A DNA stretch of 64,000 nucleotides from Dipteris shenzhenensis (Eukaryota > Polypodiophyta > Polypodiopsida > Gleicheniales), in assembly GCA_047967505.1 (NCBI GenBank), contig CM106541.1, one strand, 5' to 3'. Positions 35,795-49,020 of the stretch are shown here, piece after piece. Position 1 is the stretch's first letter; every line of letters begins with the position of its first letter. The notes beneath the pieces were generated by a model that worked only from the letters and a program-made list of their open reading frames with translations, made no database searches and was not told the DNA's origin. Made by a program: the position numbers and the translations under genes.

Positions 35795-36530
35795 TATTAG
35801 ATATCAATGCTCCACTCTCGTGTAACTACGCGGGAACCAGCCAACTCTACTTGTAAGCCCCCCATATGAGGAGAAGGCATTTAAGTAGCTCGGTTATCTG
35901 GTAGGTCCTGGTTTGGATACCAGATGGGGGCCATGTGTGGCATGATGGCTAGACAGCTTGAGATAGAGTTGGCACACTACCAACTAGGCTACATGCAAGT
36001 GCAGGAAGGCATCCCATGACTGACCGTACTAAGGGTAGATGGAGCATTTCTTGGGGCAGCCCACTCTCGGGTTGCTCTCGGGTTGCGGGGCCCGTTTGGA
36101 GCCCCAAATGATCCTGGATGGCAAACGGGGATCGTAGGTTAGTTGCTCTATTCTGCGCCATAGTTCTAACGTGTCGTCGGTGGCCTATTTCGGGACCAAC
36201 CTCCAGTCGATCATTTTGGGCCGACTGAGTCGGTCTCCCAATTGGGTCTAACCGACTACGACTAATGGCTATATAAGAGCAAGCCCATGAAGCCCATCAT
36301 CATCACTAGCTACAGCAACCCTAATTCCTTAGCATCCAGCCTCCATCCTCTACCGTTTCCAGCACACCATTGAAGCTTCTCACACAAGAGTGCACAGTTG
36401 GGAGGCAGTGCCATCTATTGTATCAATTTTATAGTAATCAAATTTTCAATTCTCCATACTATCTGCTTTTCTCTCTTGCATACGAGATCATGTTATCTGT
36501 TGAGCACAGATGTTGTATTGTTTTTTTACA
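35795..36530 (+). repeat. Copia 5' LTR
   Basis: 736 bp. Starts TATTAGATATCAATGC (the 3' copy starts TGTTAG, so the terminal G has probably mutated). Contains a TATA-like CTATATAAGAGC near 36270 and ends just before the primer-binding site. Confidence 0.85.
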
Positions 36531-36542
36531 TGGTATCAGAGC
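36531..36542 (+). promoter_or_regulatory. Primer-binding site for initiator tRNA-Met
   Basis: TGGTATCAGAGC, the usual Copia primer-binding site complementary to the 3' end of initiator methionine tRNA, directly after the LTR. Confidence 0.9.
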
Positions 36543-36600
36543 TTGGGCTCTAGCAAGAAGATTTGGTAGTGTGTTTCTGTTTGCGAGCAGATTGTGAAAG

Positions 36601-39600
36601 ATGGCCCAGCCTGCAAGACTGCAAATCCCACTGTTCGATGAAAGCAGAAAGTTGGACAACACTAACTATCCACTCTGGAAGTTCAACATGAAGACCATCC
36701 TAAGCACATACGAGCTTTGGGATACTGCTACTGAGGTGGACATGAAGCCGGCAAATCCAGCCAATGTAGGACAATAAATAGTACCAACTACGGATGATAT
36801 TCTTGCATGGACAATAAGAAATGCAGATGCATTGTGTTCTATTGTCTGCAGTGTAAGTGATTCTGTCATGACATTAATTCAACATGTCACCACAGCAGAG
36901 GAGGCATGGACGGTCTTGAAAAATCAATACGAGACCATGAATCAGATGCAAATTGAAAATCTAGAGACTCAACTCACGAACAAGAAACTATCGAAGTCTA
37001 AAGCGGTAGAGAATTTCATCACCATGGTGAAGAATCTGCGCGATCAGATGACTGTGATTGGCATCACCATCACCAACGAGAATCTAGCACGAAGGTGCAT
37101 ACGGATTCTCCCACCAAAGTACAACAGTCTTGTTACGGCACTGAATATGCAGAACAGAAATCTGCCCCTCAACTTTGAGGATTTCAGTGCAATGCTTCTG
37201 GAGGAGGAGTTGTGTCAAAAGATGAGGATTGGAGAAGATTGGGCTTTCTTGGCTGGATCAAAGAAAGGTAAGGGTAAGGACTCTGGTAACCCATCTTCTT
37301 CTAATGATAAAAAGAGAAAGAAGAAGATTAAGTGCTTCTATTGCAATAAGACACGGCACAAGCAGAATGAGTGCTGGAAGAAGATTGCAGATGAGAAGAA
37401 CGGAGTAAAGAAAGAGTCTAGCAATAGCGCACAGGCAGTACCAGTAGAGCTGTTCGTAGCAATTGAGGAGATTTGCATGGAGGTAGTTCATGTACCTGCG
37501 GATGAACCTTGGATTATTGACAGTGGTGCATCATGCCACATGACTAGTCGAAAGGATTGGTATACCTCTCTACATCCGGTAGGGAATGACGTCCTAGTAG
37601 CAGTCAGTAATGATGCAAAATGTCTAGCAAAAGGAAAAGGTACAATTGCTCTCAAGTTAGATGGAGTTGTAAAACAGTTGTCCGATGTTCTTAATGTGCC
37701 AGATATCCAGAGGAACTTGTTGTCTATTTCTATGATCATGGATCGGGACCTTAAAGTTCACTTCAATAAGAATGGCGCACAAATTTTAGATCTTCAAGGG
37801 AAGGTCATTGGTAAAGGTACACGGCCCAACAACATCTACGAACTCTCAGTTTTTAGTGCTCGAGCCGATGTGAGCAACACTAAGCTGTGGCATGAGAGGT
37901 ATGGTCATCTAAACCTTAGTTCGTTAAAGGAGATGCATAAAAGTGGAATGATTGTAGACCTACTAGAAATTACAGATCTGCTCGATGTATGTGAAGCTTG
38001 CATGATGGGCAAGCAGCATCGGCAACCCTTTCCTAAAGAGGCCAGCAGGGCAAAGGCTCCTCTACAGCTCGTTCACACAGACCTCTGCGGAAAGATGGAG
38101 ACAGAAGCTTTGGGTGGTTCCTACTACTTCATGATGATGATCGACGACTACAGTAGAAGGATATGGATATACTTCCTGAAGACTAAAGATGAGGCTTTTA
38201 GTAAGTTCAAGAATGGCATGTAATGGCCGAGAATGAAACAGGGAGGAAGGTGAAGAACTTGAGATCAGATAGAGGTGGAGAGTTCATATCAAGTGAATTC
38301 CAAAGTTACTACAAAAGTCACGAGATCAAGAGGCAGAAACCTGTGCCACATACACCACAGCAAAATGGAGTAGCAGAGCACAAGATGTGTGTCATCTGTG
38401 AAATGGGCAGGAGTATGATGAAAGGGAAAGATTTGCCAAAGACTTTCTAGGCTGAAGCATGTAACACGGCAGTTTACCTTCTAAATCATAGCTACACGAA
38501 GGTTGTGAACAGGATGACTCCACTGCATGCCTTTTTTGGTAAGAAACCTTCAGCTGCACATTTTAGAGTTTTTGGATGTGACTGTTTTGTGCATGTCCCA
38601 GATGCTAACAGGACCAAATGGGAACCAAAGAGCCGAAATTGTATTTTCTTGGGCTACAATGAAGAGGCCAAGGGTTGACGTCTCTATAATCATGTTACCA
38701 AGAAGATAATAGTAAGTCGTGATGTGGTCTTCTCAGAACAGCTGCATCAATTGGAGGAGGATGCTTCCTTCCCAGACAACCAGGACCAGGATATCCATCG
38801 ACTACAACCACCAACAGTAGACCGAACTCCCCCAATGGTGCTTGGGAGAATTCATGATAAAGAAGAGGAAGAAGATCCTGTAGAACCACAATGGCAACGG
38901 CCATTCCCGAAGTGGGTAAAGCAGCTATTGGATGGTAGAGAACCTCTAGCCATTGAGGAGGAACCGTCCGAACACTGCTGGTCCAAGAGATTAGAGGAGC
39001 AAAGAAGGGTGCAGGAACACTTGGTGAACTACGCTTTGATGACAGAGGTGATCCGTGCTGAAGAACCCAAGTGTCTTGAAGAGGCACAGGGTGATGATAG
39101 GTGGATGGAGGCTATGCAGTCGGAGTATGGCTCCATAATGAAGAACAACACTTGGGACCTTGTGGATCGACCGCCAAAACGCAAGGTAATCAGCACCAAG
39201 TGGGTATACAAGACCAAGTACAAGTCCGACTGCACATTGGATAAGTACAAGGCTCAGCTCATGGCAAAAGGATTCACAAAGGTACATGGTTTTGATTATC
39301 AGGATACTTTTACTCCCACAGCTTGACTAACCACAATTCGCAGTGTTTTGGCTTTAGCAGCACAGGAAACTTGGCTCGTGTTTCATATGGATGTAAAATC
39401 CACCTTTTTGAATGGAGATCTCAAGAAGGAGGTATACGTGGAACAACCACCACGTTTTATGATCCTCGGTTCAGAAGGTAAGGTCTGTAAACTAAAGAAG
39501 GTGCTTTACAGGCTGAAACAGGCCCCATGAGCATGGTACCAGCAGATTGATGCCTACTTTTTGTAAAACAGGTTCAGGAGGAGCCCATTTGATGCAAATT

Positions 39601-40574
39601 TGTATATCTAGAGAGAAGGAGGTAGGTGTATGATCGTGGTCCTTTATGTGGACGACCTTGTCATAACAGGGAACCATGAAGAAAAGATCTCATAGACAAA
39701 GCAGTTGCTAGGAAGAGAGTTTGAAATAACAATGCATTTTTGTTTGGGGATTGAAGTTTGGCAAGAGCCAAAATAGATCTTCATCTCACAACTGAAGTAT
39801 GCTGGAGAGATACTGAAGGCATTTGGCATGGCTGAGTGCAAGACAGTTGGCACCCCTATGGAGGTTGATGTGAAGCTCTCAAACGAGAAATTATCAACAC
39901 TGGTGAACAAATTGAAGTACAGAAGGCATGTGGGCAGTTTGATTTACTTGTGCAACATGCGGCCGGACATCAGTTTTGTGACTGGTGTACTAAGCAAGTT
40001 TTCCAATAAACCTCGGGAGAACCATTGGAGGGCAGGGATGCAGGTGCTGAAATACATCAAAGGCATACTTGATTATGGTAGCACCTATACCAAGGGCAAC
40101 ACCTTGACCAAATTTTGTGACTCGAATTGGGCAGGAGACGTGGACAGCAGGAGATCAGTGACAAGTAACTATTTCTTACTTGGATCTGGAGCTATGTCAT
40201 GGGTTAGCAAGAAGCAACCCACAGTTGCTCTTTCTTCTACTGAGGCTGAGTACAAATTAGCATGTTTTGCTTCTTGTGAGGCAGTGTGGTTGAGTAGGAT
40301 TTTTGGGGACATTGGTGCAGTGCAGAACAAGCCTACGTAGTTATCATGTGACAATCAGAGTTGCATGGCAATTGCAAAGAACCCTATGTTCCACGCTCGC
40401 ACAAAACACATTGAGATTCAATATAACTTTGTATGTGAGCTCATCATGGATGGAGAGGTTGACTTGGTGTACTATCCAATGACAGAGAATACTACGGACA
40501 TCTTCACGAAGGCTCTTGGAAGAGACTTGCTGGAGAGGCATCTTCATCGACTTGGCATTGGGCCCAAAAAGTAG
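36601..40574 (+). pseudogene. Copia Gag-Pol polyprotein, several stops and frameshifts
   Basis: ATG 36601. Gag (LTR-copia type, NYPLWKFNMKTIL) runs to a CCHC knuckle (CFYCNKTRHKQNEC, about 37340). Protease WIIDSGASCHMT is at 37510. The integrase zinc site (HERYGHLN, CEACMMGKQ) and core (VHTDLCG, MIDDYSRR) run to HTPQQNGVAEHK at 38350. Reverse transcriptase runs from about 39060 to YVDDLVITG at 39650, and RNase H has KFCDSNWAGD and ALSSTEAEY at 40110-40250. Order protease-integrase-RT-RNase H is Copia. In-frame stops or shifts occur at 36775, 38221, 38448, about 38676, 39323, 39528, about 39564, 39609, 39690, 39774 and 40338. Several sit where the family has Arg, Gln or Trp, as expected of C-to-T decay. 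It cannot make a full polyprotein. Confidence 0.9.
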
Positions 40575-40603
40575 TTCACTTACGGGTGGACATTGAGGGG
40601 GGG

Positions 40604-41021
40604 TGTTAGATATCAATGCTCCACTCTCGTGTAACTACACGGGAACCAGCTAACTCTACTTGTAAGTCCCCCATTTGAGGAGAAGGCATTTGAGTAGCTC
40701 AGTTATCCGGTAGGTCCTGGTTTGGACACCAGATGGGGGCCACGTGTGGCCTGATGGCTGGACGGCTTTAGATAGAGTTGGCACACTGCCAACTAGGCTA
40801 CATGCAAGTGTGGGAAGGCATCCCATGACTAACTGCACTAAGGGTAGATGGAGCATTTCTTGGGGTAGCCCACCACTCTCGAGTTACGAGGCCCGTTTGG
40901 AGCCCCAGATGATCCCAGATGGCTCTGGGCCGAACGGGGATCGTAGGTTACTTGCTCTATTCTCTACCATGGTTCTAATGTGTCATCGGTGGCCTATTTC
41001 AGGACCGACCTCTAGTCGGTG
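40604..41021 (+). repeat. Copia 3' LTR, truncated
   Basis: Begins TGTTAGATATCAATGCTCC after the polypurine tract and follows the 5' LTR to about CCTCTAGTCGG, then similarity stops. The missing part includes the promoter-proximal end. A deletion or later rearrangement removed the true right end, so no target duplication can be read. Confidence 0.8.
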
Positions 41022-41500
41022 GCCGGAAGTACCATGTGGCGAGCAGAGGATTGAGGTCATCCATCATCTAGCGTGTCTATTGTTTGCATGTCAGTTAATC
41101 ATATGTTTGCTTGCATGTCTGTCTAGCTCACAAATTTTGATGCAAAGCTTTGATGAAGGTAATGTAGCACGATCAATAGAAGCAGAGACAACAACAAAGG
41201 TGAGATGGTAGATCCCATGCTAAGCTGCAGCAAATTTATGGTGGGCGAGATGGCACCACATGGACTTAAGGCAAGCGAGAAATTTATGGTGGGCGGGATG
41301 GCACCACATGGAGGTGGGGCCATAGATCGTGAGTGCCACATGTCGCCTCGCAAAGGGTTGGCAATGGTCTGATGTGGGGCTCATAGCCTATAGACATGCA
41401 ATCTAGCACATGGTGCAGTGGCCCTTAGTCTGCTAATGCGAGGTCTGACACGTCTCAACCTGACATACAATCTGAAATGTAGTTTGCTAACGCGCAGTCT
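41022..41500. other. Short region with a duplicated 48-bp segment
   Basis: AAATTTATGGTGGGCGAGAT at about 41229 recurs as AAATTTATGGTGGGCGGGAT at about 41279, both followed by GGCACCACATGGA. No gene seen. Confidence 0.5.
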
Positions 41501-41523
41501 GACACATAAAGACAGAGAGGGAG

Positions 41524-41780
<257 letters not shown>

Positions 41781-41864
41781 ATATGTATATGTATATGCAT
41801 ATGTTTCATATGCATAACTCTTTTATGCATATGCACATGCATAACTCTTTTATATATGCTTGTG

Positions 41865-42295
41865 GAAAGAGGACATCCATGATGGAAAGGAAATAAGGGA
41901 TTGCATGAGGAAAATTGGGATAAAGCATAAGCACGGGATAGGGAAAGAGGGCATGATGGAAATAAGGGATTGCATGAGGGAAATTGGGATAAAGCATGAG
42001 GGCGTGATTAAGAAAGAGGTTTGCATGATGGAAATAAGGGATTGCATGAGGAAAATTGGGATAAAGCATGAGGGTGCGATAGGGAAAGAGGGAATGCATG
42101 ATGGAAATAATGGATTGCATGAGGGAAATTGGGATAAAGCATGAGGGTGCGATAGGGAAAGACAGTATGCATGATGGAAATAAGGGATTGCATGAGGAAA
42201 TTTGGGATAAAGCATGAGAGCAGGATAGGGAAAGAGGGAAAGCATGATGGAAATAAGGGATTGCATGAGGGAAATTGGGATAACGCATGAGGAAC
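41865..42295 (+). repeat. ~72-bp tandem array, about six copies
   Basis: Phrase GGGATAAAGCATGAG recurs near 41918, 41987, 42057, 42129, 42204 and 42278, spacing 69-75 bp. Each unit also contains GATGGAAATAAGGGATTGCA. The opposite strand stays open for 163 codons because the unit lacks stops there. It is not credible as a gene. Confidence 0.9.
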
Positions 42296-42299
42296 ACTT

Positions 42300-43075
42300 A
42301 TTTCACTAATTTTGGACTCATATGTCTACTCTTGGACTAATCCCAAAAATCCTTCCCAAATGAAAAGTTTACTTCATTCGAGAATCAAAAGTTCACTTTT
42401 TGGCACTGTCATTTGCACATAGTAAATTTCACAATGTGTCTCTATAATGGTGTACTACTAATGCAAAAACTTTGATTAAATCCTACTTTGTACTTCTTGT
42501 TTTTAACAATCCTATTCACGTTTAAAAAAAATCATGAGTTATTAATTTAAATCCACGAAAAATCAAATTCAAATTAATATAATTTAATCCAAAAAATGCA
42601 TTTAAAATTTGATGTAGAAAACTATAACACTCTTGAAGTCCAAAAAATTTAAAGGTTAAAATAAACAAGAGACATGGAAGACTATTTAAATGTGCTCCAA
42701 AAATAGTAATAGCTATGCTTGCAATTTTACATTGTCATATGTTTGCAAGAAGTATTGCTCTCCATGAGTCTTTGTACAAAGGAGTCTGATACACAGCCTT
42801 TTTAATAATTCAATTCTGCCTTAACAAATGTGTTAAGTACAAATGGGCAATCATAATATTAGTCTCTTTTTAATATTTTTCCTATTAGTTGTAACATTTT
42901 ATTAAATTCTCTTTTATTTTAATTTTAATTTATTTTATTTTATTTTGATGGTGATACAAGGATATGGGTTTTCAATAATGGATTCATGTTTATCATTTAG
43001 CCTATTAGAATCTCTAATTAAAAATTGTGATTATATGTTTTAGAATTATACATGATAGAATAAAGAATTTAGTAT
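42300..43075. other. AT-rich spacer before the satellite
   Basis: AT-rich DNA without genes or clear repeats. Satellite similarity begins near 43078. Confidence 0.5.
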
Positions 43076-43077
43076 TG

Positions 43078-46000
43078 AGTTGCATGCAAAGTGGCATTTC
43101 CATCCGATAAGTACTTGTTTGGATAACACACCTGGGAGCGTGTTTTCTGATGGTTGTGCATGACACTAAGGCAAAAAGGGTATTTCATTCTTGATCGACC
43201 ATACAAAGCATATCCAACAAGCACAATACTTTGCACTCACCTAAACCTAGGTGGTATTGAGTTGCATGCAATGTGGCATGCCCATCCGACAAGTAGTTGT
43301 TCGGATAACACACCTAGGAGCATGTTTTTTAACAGATGTGCATCACATTGAGGCAAAAACTGTGTTTAATGCTTGATCCACCATGCAAATCATATCCGCA
43401 TGGACACAATACTTTACACATTCCTCAACCTAGGTGGTATTGAGTTGCATGCAAAGTGGCACATCCATCCCATAAGTACTTGTCCAGATAACACACCTGG
43501 GAGCGCTTTTTTTTACAGTTGTGCATAACACTAGGGGGAAAATGGTCCACAATGCGTGATCAATGATACAAATCATATCCGATGGGCACAACACTCTGCA
43601 TGCACCTCAAACTAGGTGGTATTTCATTGCATAAAAAGTGGCGTGATAATCCGATAACTACTTGTTTGAATAACATACCTAGGACCGTGTTTTTTTATGC
43701 TTGTGCATGACACTAAGGCAAAAACGGTATTTAATGATTGGTCGACAATGAAAAGCATATCCTATGGGCACAATTATTTGCACAAGCCTCAACCCATGTG
43801 GTATTGACCTGTATGCAAAGTGGCGTGCCCATCCCATAGGTACTTGTTTGGATAACACACCTGGGAGTGCATTTTTTGACGGTGGTGCATAACACTAGGG
43901 AGAAAATGGTGTATAATGTGTGATCGATGATGAAAATCATATTCGATGGACACAATACTTTGTAGGCATCCAAAACTAGGTGGTACTGACTTGCCTGCAA
44001 AGTGGCGCCCCCATCCAATAAGTACTTGTTTGAATAACACACCTAGGACCGTTGTTTTTTATGGTTGTGCATGACACTAAGGCAAAAATAGTGTTTAATT
44101 CTTGATCAACCATACAAAGAATATTTGATGGTCATAATACTTTGCACACACCTCAAACTAGGTGGTATTTAGTTTCATGCAATGTGGCGCATCCATCTGA
44201 TAAGTACTTGTTCGGATAACACACCTAGGAGCATGTTTTTTTACCACACTAAGACAAAAATGGTGTTTAATGCTTGATTGATAATGCAAAGCCTATCCAA
44301 TGGTCACAATAATTTGCACACACCTCAACCTAGGTGGTAATTACTTGCATTAAAAGTGGTGCACCCATCCCATAAGTATTTGTTCAGATAACACACTTGG
44401 GAGCGCATTTTTTAATAGTGGTCATAACACTAGGGGGAAAATAGTGTATAATCTGTGATCGACCATGCAAATCATATTTGATGGACACAATACTATTCAC
44501 GTGCCTCAACCTAGGTGGTATTGAGTTGTGTGCAAAGTTGCACCCCCATCCTATAAGTACTTGTTCGAATAACAAATCGAGGACCATGTTTTTTATGGTT
44601 GTACATGACACTAAGGCAAAAACGGTGATTAATTCTAGATAGACCATACAAAGCATATCCAATGGGCAGAATAATTTTCATGCACCTCAACCTGGGTGGT
44701 ATTTATTTTCATGCAATGTGGCACGCCCATCCGATACGTAGTTGTTCCTATAACACTCCTAGGAGCGTGTTTTTTGATGGATGTGCATCACATTGAGGCA
44801 AAAACCGTGTTTTATACTTGATCGACAATGCAAAGCATATCCAATGGGCACAATACTTTTCATGCACCTTAACCTAGGTGGTATGTACTTGCATGCAAAG
44901 TGGAGTGCCCATCCCATAAGTACTTGTTCGGATAACACACCTGGGAGCACATTTTTTAATGGTTGTGCATAACACTAGGGGAAAAATGGTGTATAATGCA
45001 TGATCGATCATGTAAAGCATATCTGATGGGAACAATATTTTGTAGACACCTCAACCTAGGTGGTATTGACTTGCATTCAAAGTGTACCCCCATCCGATAA
45101 GTACTTGTTCGGATTAGGACTGTGTTTTTTTATGCTTGTGCATGACACTAAGGCAAAAACGATGTTTAATGTTGGGTCGACAATGCAAAGCATATCAGAT
45201 AGGCACAATACTTTTCACATGCCTCAAACCAAGTGATATTGACCTTCATGAAAAGTGTTGCACCCATCTCATAAGTACTTGTTCAGATAACACACCTGGG
45301 AGCGTGTTTTTTGATGGTGGTGCATAACACAAGAGGGAAAATGGTATATAATGTGTGATCGACCATGAAAATCATATACAATGCACACAATACTTTCCAT
45401 GCACCTTAATTTAGATGTATTGACTTGTGTGAAAAGTGGCGCCCCCATCCCATAAGTATATCTTCGAATAACACACCTAGGATTGTGTTTTTTTATGGTT
45501 GTGCATGACACTAAGGCAAAAACAATATTTAATTCTAGATTGCCCATAAAAAGCATATTCAATGGGCACAATACTTTGGAGGCACCTCAACCTAAGTGGT
45601 ATTCAGTTTCATGCCATGTTGCGCCTCCACCCAGTAAGTACTTGTTCATATAACACACCTAGGAGAGTGTTTTTTGATAGATATGCATTAAACAGAGACA
45701 AAAATGGTGTTTGATGCTTGATCAACAATGAAAGCCTATTCGGTGGGCACAATACTTTGTACATGCCATAAACTAGGTGGTATTTACTTGCATGCAAAGT
45801 GGCGCACCCATCCCATAAGTACTTGTTTAGATAACACACTTGGGAGAGCATTTTCTGATGGTGGTGTATAACACTAGGGGGGAAATGGTGTATAATGTGT
45901 GACCTACCATGTGAATCATATCTAATGGGCACAATACTGTGCAAATGCCTCAACCTAGGTCTTATTGGCTTGTGTGCAAAGTGGCACCCCCATCCTATAA

Positions 46001-47650
46001 GTACTTGATCAAATAACACACCTAGGACCATGTTTTTTTATGGTTGTGCATGACACTAAGGCAAAAACTGTGTTTCCATCCGAATCGACCATACAAAGCA
46101 TATCTGTTGGGACAATACTTTATACACACCTCAACCTAGGTGGTATTTAGTTGCATGCAATGTGGTGCATCCATCCAACAAGTACTTGTTTGGATAACAC
46201 ACCTAGGAGCGTGCTTTTTTTCGGATGTGCATCACACTGAAGCAAAATTGTGTTTAATGCTTGATGACAATGCAAAGCCTATCCAATGGGCAAAATATTT
46301 TTCACACACCTCAACATAGGTGTTTTTTATTTGCATACAAAGTGGCACTCCCATCCCATAAGTACTTGTTCGGATAACACACCTCGGAGCGCATTTTTTG
46401 ACGGTTGTGCATAACACTGTGGGAAAACGGTGTATAATGTGTCATTGACCATGCAAAGCATATCCGATGGGCACAATACTTTGTAGGTGCCTTAACCTAG
46501 GTGGTATTGACTTGCATTCAAAGTTTTCCCCCATAAGTACTTGTTCAAATAACACACCTAGGACCGTGTTTTTTTATGCTTGTGCATGACACTAAGGCTG
46601 AAATGGTGTTTAATGTTGGGTCGACAATGCAAATCATATAGGATGGGCAAAATACTTTGCACGTGCCTCAACCCAAGTGGTATTGACCTGCTTGAAAAGG
46701 GACGCACCCATTCCATAAGTACTTGTTCGGATAATACACCAGGGAGCACATTTTTTTATGATGGTGCATAACACAAGGGGGGAAATGGTGTATAATGCGT
46801 GATCAACATGCAAATCATATTTGATGGGTACAATACTTTGCATGCACCTCAACCTAGATGGTATTGACTTGCATGAAAAGTGGCACCCCCATCCCATAAG
46901 TACTTATTTGAATAACACACCTAGGACCGTATCTTTTGATGGTTGTGCATGACACTAAGGCAAAAACGGTGTTTAATTCTTGATCGACCATATAAAGCAT
47001 ATCTGATGGGCACAATACTTTGGATAAGCCTAAACCTAGGTGGTATTGAGTTGCATGCAATGTTATGCCCCCATCCAATAAGTACTTGTTTGGATAACAC
47101 ACCTAGGAGCGTGTTTTTTTACGGATGTGCATCACACTAAGACAAAAATGGTGTTTAATTCTTGATCGAAGATGCAAAGCCTATCCGATGGGCACAATTC
47201 TTTGTACATGCCTAAACCTAGGTGGTATGTACTTTACATGTAAAGTGGCACGTCCATCCCATAAGTACTTGTTCGGATAACACACCTGGGAGTGATGGTG
47301 GTGCATAACACTAGGGGAAAAACTGTGTATAATGTGTGATCAACCATGCAAATCATATTTGATGGGCACAATACTTTGCATGCACCTCAACCTAGGTGGT
47401 ACTGACTTGCATGCAAAGTGTCACCCCTATCCAATAAGTACTTGTTTGAATAACACACCTAGGACCATGTTTTTTAATGACTGTGCATGATACAAAGGCA
47501 AAAATGGTGTTTAATTCTTGATCGACCATACAAAGCATATCCGATGGTCACAATACTTTGCATGCACCTCAACCTAGGTGGTATTGAGTTGCATGCAAAG
47601 TGGCGCCCCCATCCGAAAAGTATTTTTTTGGATAACACACCTAGGAGGTT
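43078..47650 (+). repeat. ~180-bp satellite array with 8-monomer higher-order structure
   Basis: About 25 monomers of 178-183 bp share TACTTGTTCGGATAACACAC, a C/T-A-G-G-A motif, TGTGCATGACACTAAGG, CAAAGCATATCCGATGGGCA, CCTCAACCTAGGTGGTATT and TTGCATGCAAAGTGG. Three monomer classes are told apart by text after the GGATAACACAC box. A has AGGAGCGTG with GTGCATCACA, B has GGGAGCGCA with GTGCATAACACTAGGGG, and C has AGGACCGTG with GTGCATGACACTAAGG. From 43316 the order is A B C B C A B C, repeated three times (class-A start points 43316, 44761, 46205 and the broken end at 47643). One C precedes the first block. Open frames in the array are artefacts. Confidence 0.9.
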
Positions 47651-48060
47651 GCGAAGTAAGTAGTTTTTAAAAAGGCATGGTTTAATGGATAGCCTATTTT
47701 AAGTAACAATTGACATTAGAAAATTATTGATGAGGTTAGTAGTTTCAAAAAAAGTGAGTTTATTATGAAAACAATTGAGTCTAATTATTATGAAAACAAT
47801 TGCGCTTAGTAGGATATTTATTAATCAAAAGGAAAGAGAAGGGTGACATTAGAAAACTATTTATGATGTTAGTAGTTTTGAAAAGACGTGTTTATTATGA
47901 AAACAATTGAGTATAATTATTATGAAAACAATTGCGCTTAGTAGGATATTTATTAATCAAAAAGAAAGAGAAGGATGAAAGGAAAGGAAAAGGAAAAAGA
48001 CTAGTGAAAAGAAAGAAAAGGAAAAGGAAAAAGAAGGGTACAAAGGGAAATTCTTAATTT
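47650..48060 (+). repeat. AT-rich flank with a ~140-bp tandem duplication
   Basis: A unit with TATTATGAAAACAATTGAGT and GCGCTTAGTAGGATATTTAT occurs at about 47758-47845 and again at 47888-47975. It abuts the broken last satellite monomer. A TATA-like TATAAAAGG lies at about 48072. Confidence 0.6.
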
Positions 48061-48239
48061 GCCCTAAAAAAGTATAAAAGGTCTTCGTCCCTTCATTCAT
48101 TCCTATCTCCATCAATTGGAGCAAGAAGCAAGAAGGAGCAAGAGGAAGGATCAAGCAGAGTCTACATCCTATCTACAAAACCTTCAACCAGCTTAGCCAG
48201 GTATGAAGAATTTATATTCATGTTTTCTTTTCTTAAATA

Positions 48240-49020
48240 TTTAAGAAAGAGAAATTGAAAGAGAAGAGAGAGGGGAAAATAAACTTTTTAGGAAAAAGAG
48301 GGAGGCCATGGCTGACGGGAGAAGCAAGGATGGGAGGAAAGGAGAAGAGAGGCGATGGACAAGAGGAGGGGAAGGAAGAGAGGAGGACGATGAATGACAG
48401 AAGGGGCAAGGGGAGAGAGCAATGAAGGGGAGAAGGATGACGGAAGGGGGAAGGGGAGAGGGCGAAAAAAGGGAGGAAGGCCTTCCCCTCTGCTTATTCC
48501 TTGGCAACCACAATCGCCAAGGAATAAGGGGAGGGGGATAACCCCTTCCCTTTACGACAGGCGAGTGGACTGTGTCGAGCAGGCGAGCACGTGGCGGATT
48601 GCGGAAAACTCCATCAAACCAGCGGTCAGACTATGTCGGACGAGCGAGCGGCAGACTACATCTAATGGGGGTGAGCGGGCGCGCAGCGGATTGCGATAGG
48701 CGAACACGATAGACTGTGGGTAGGCGAAAGTAAGCAAAAGCGTGACGGGCGGGTCGACGGACAGACTACGAATTACGGCAGGTGGATGGTGGACTACAGT
48801 GAACGATGGACTACATTGGGTGGGAAGGCAATGGCAGACAGGCAGAAGTGAGCGGCGACTGCAACGGACAGGCGGGTGGGCGAAAGCGCGATACGACAGA
48901 CGAAGGTGAAAGTGCAAGACGGCGGACGAAAGCGCAGTGGGCACTCGACGGTGGGCAGACAAAAGCAATCTACAGCGAGCGAGCAGAAGTGCGACGGACG
49001 ACAGACACTCGGTAGTGGGT
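48240..49020. other. Purine-rich then GC-rich degenerate repeat block
   Basis: 48240-48480 is almost all purine on the plus strand (GGGGAGAGG-type). 48555-49015 is GC-rich with loose repeats of GCGAGCGG, GGATTGCG, GACGGACAGACTAC and GGCGAAAG. Its base composition differs sharply from the AT-rich neighbours. A TATA-like box at 48072 and a possible splice donor (CCAG/GTATGAAG, 48198-48205) lie upstream. Open frames here have no recognisable domain. This may be the promoter/leader or an LTR of an unrecognised element. Confidence 0.4.

Larger units (their letters stand above)
35795..41021 (+). mobile_element. Ty1-Copia LTR retrotransposon, decayed, truncated 3' LTR
   Basis: The 5' LTR is 35795-36530, the internal region 36531-40603, and the 3' LTR starts at 40604 but loses similarity at about 41021, so roughly 320 bp are missing. 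A primer-binding site (36531) and a polypurine tract (GAGGGGGGG just before 40604) are present. LTR divergence is readily visible by eye, so this is an old insertion. Confidence 0.9.

Noticed and set aside
41806-42297. 163-codon minus-strand frame with repeated FPHAIPYFHHA
   Set aside because: It is the reverse strand of the ~72-bp tandem array. Periodicity of the peptide follows the DNA repeat and there is no domain.
43154-47140. Many 60-140 codon frames in the satellite
   Set aside because: They recur with the monomer period on both strands and differ by frame between monomers, so none is a gene.
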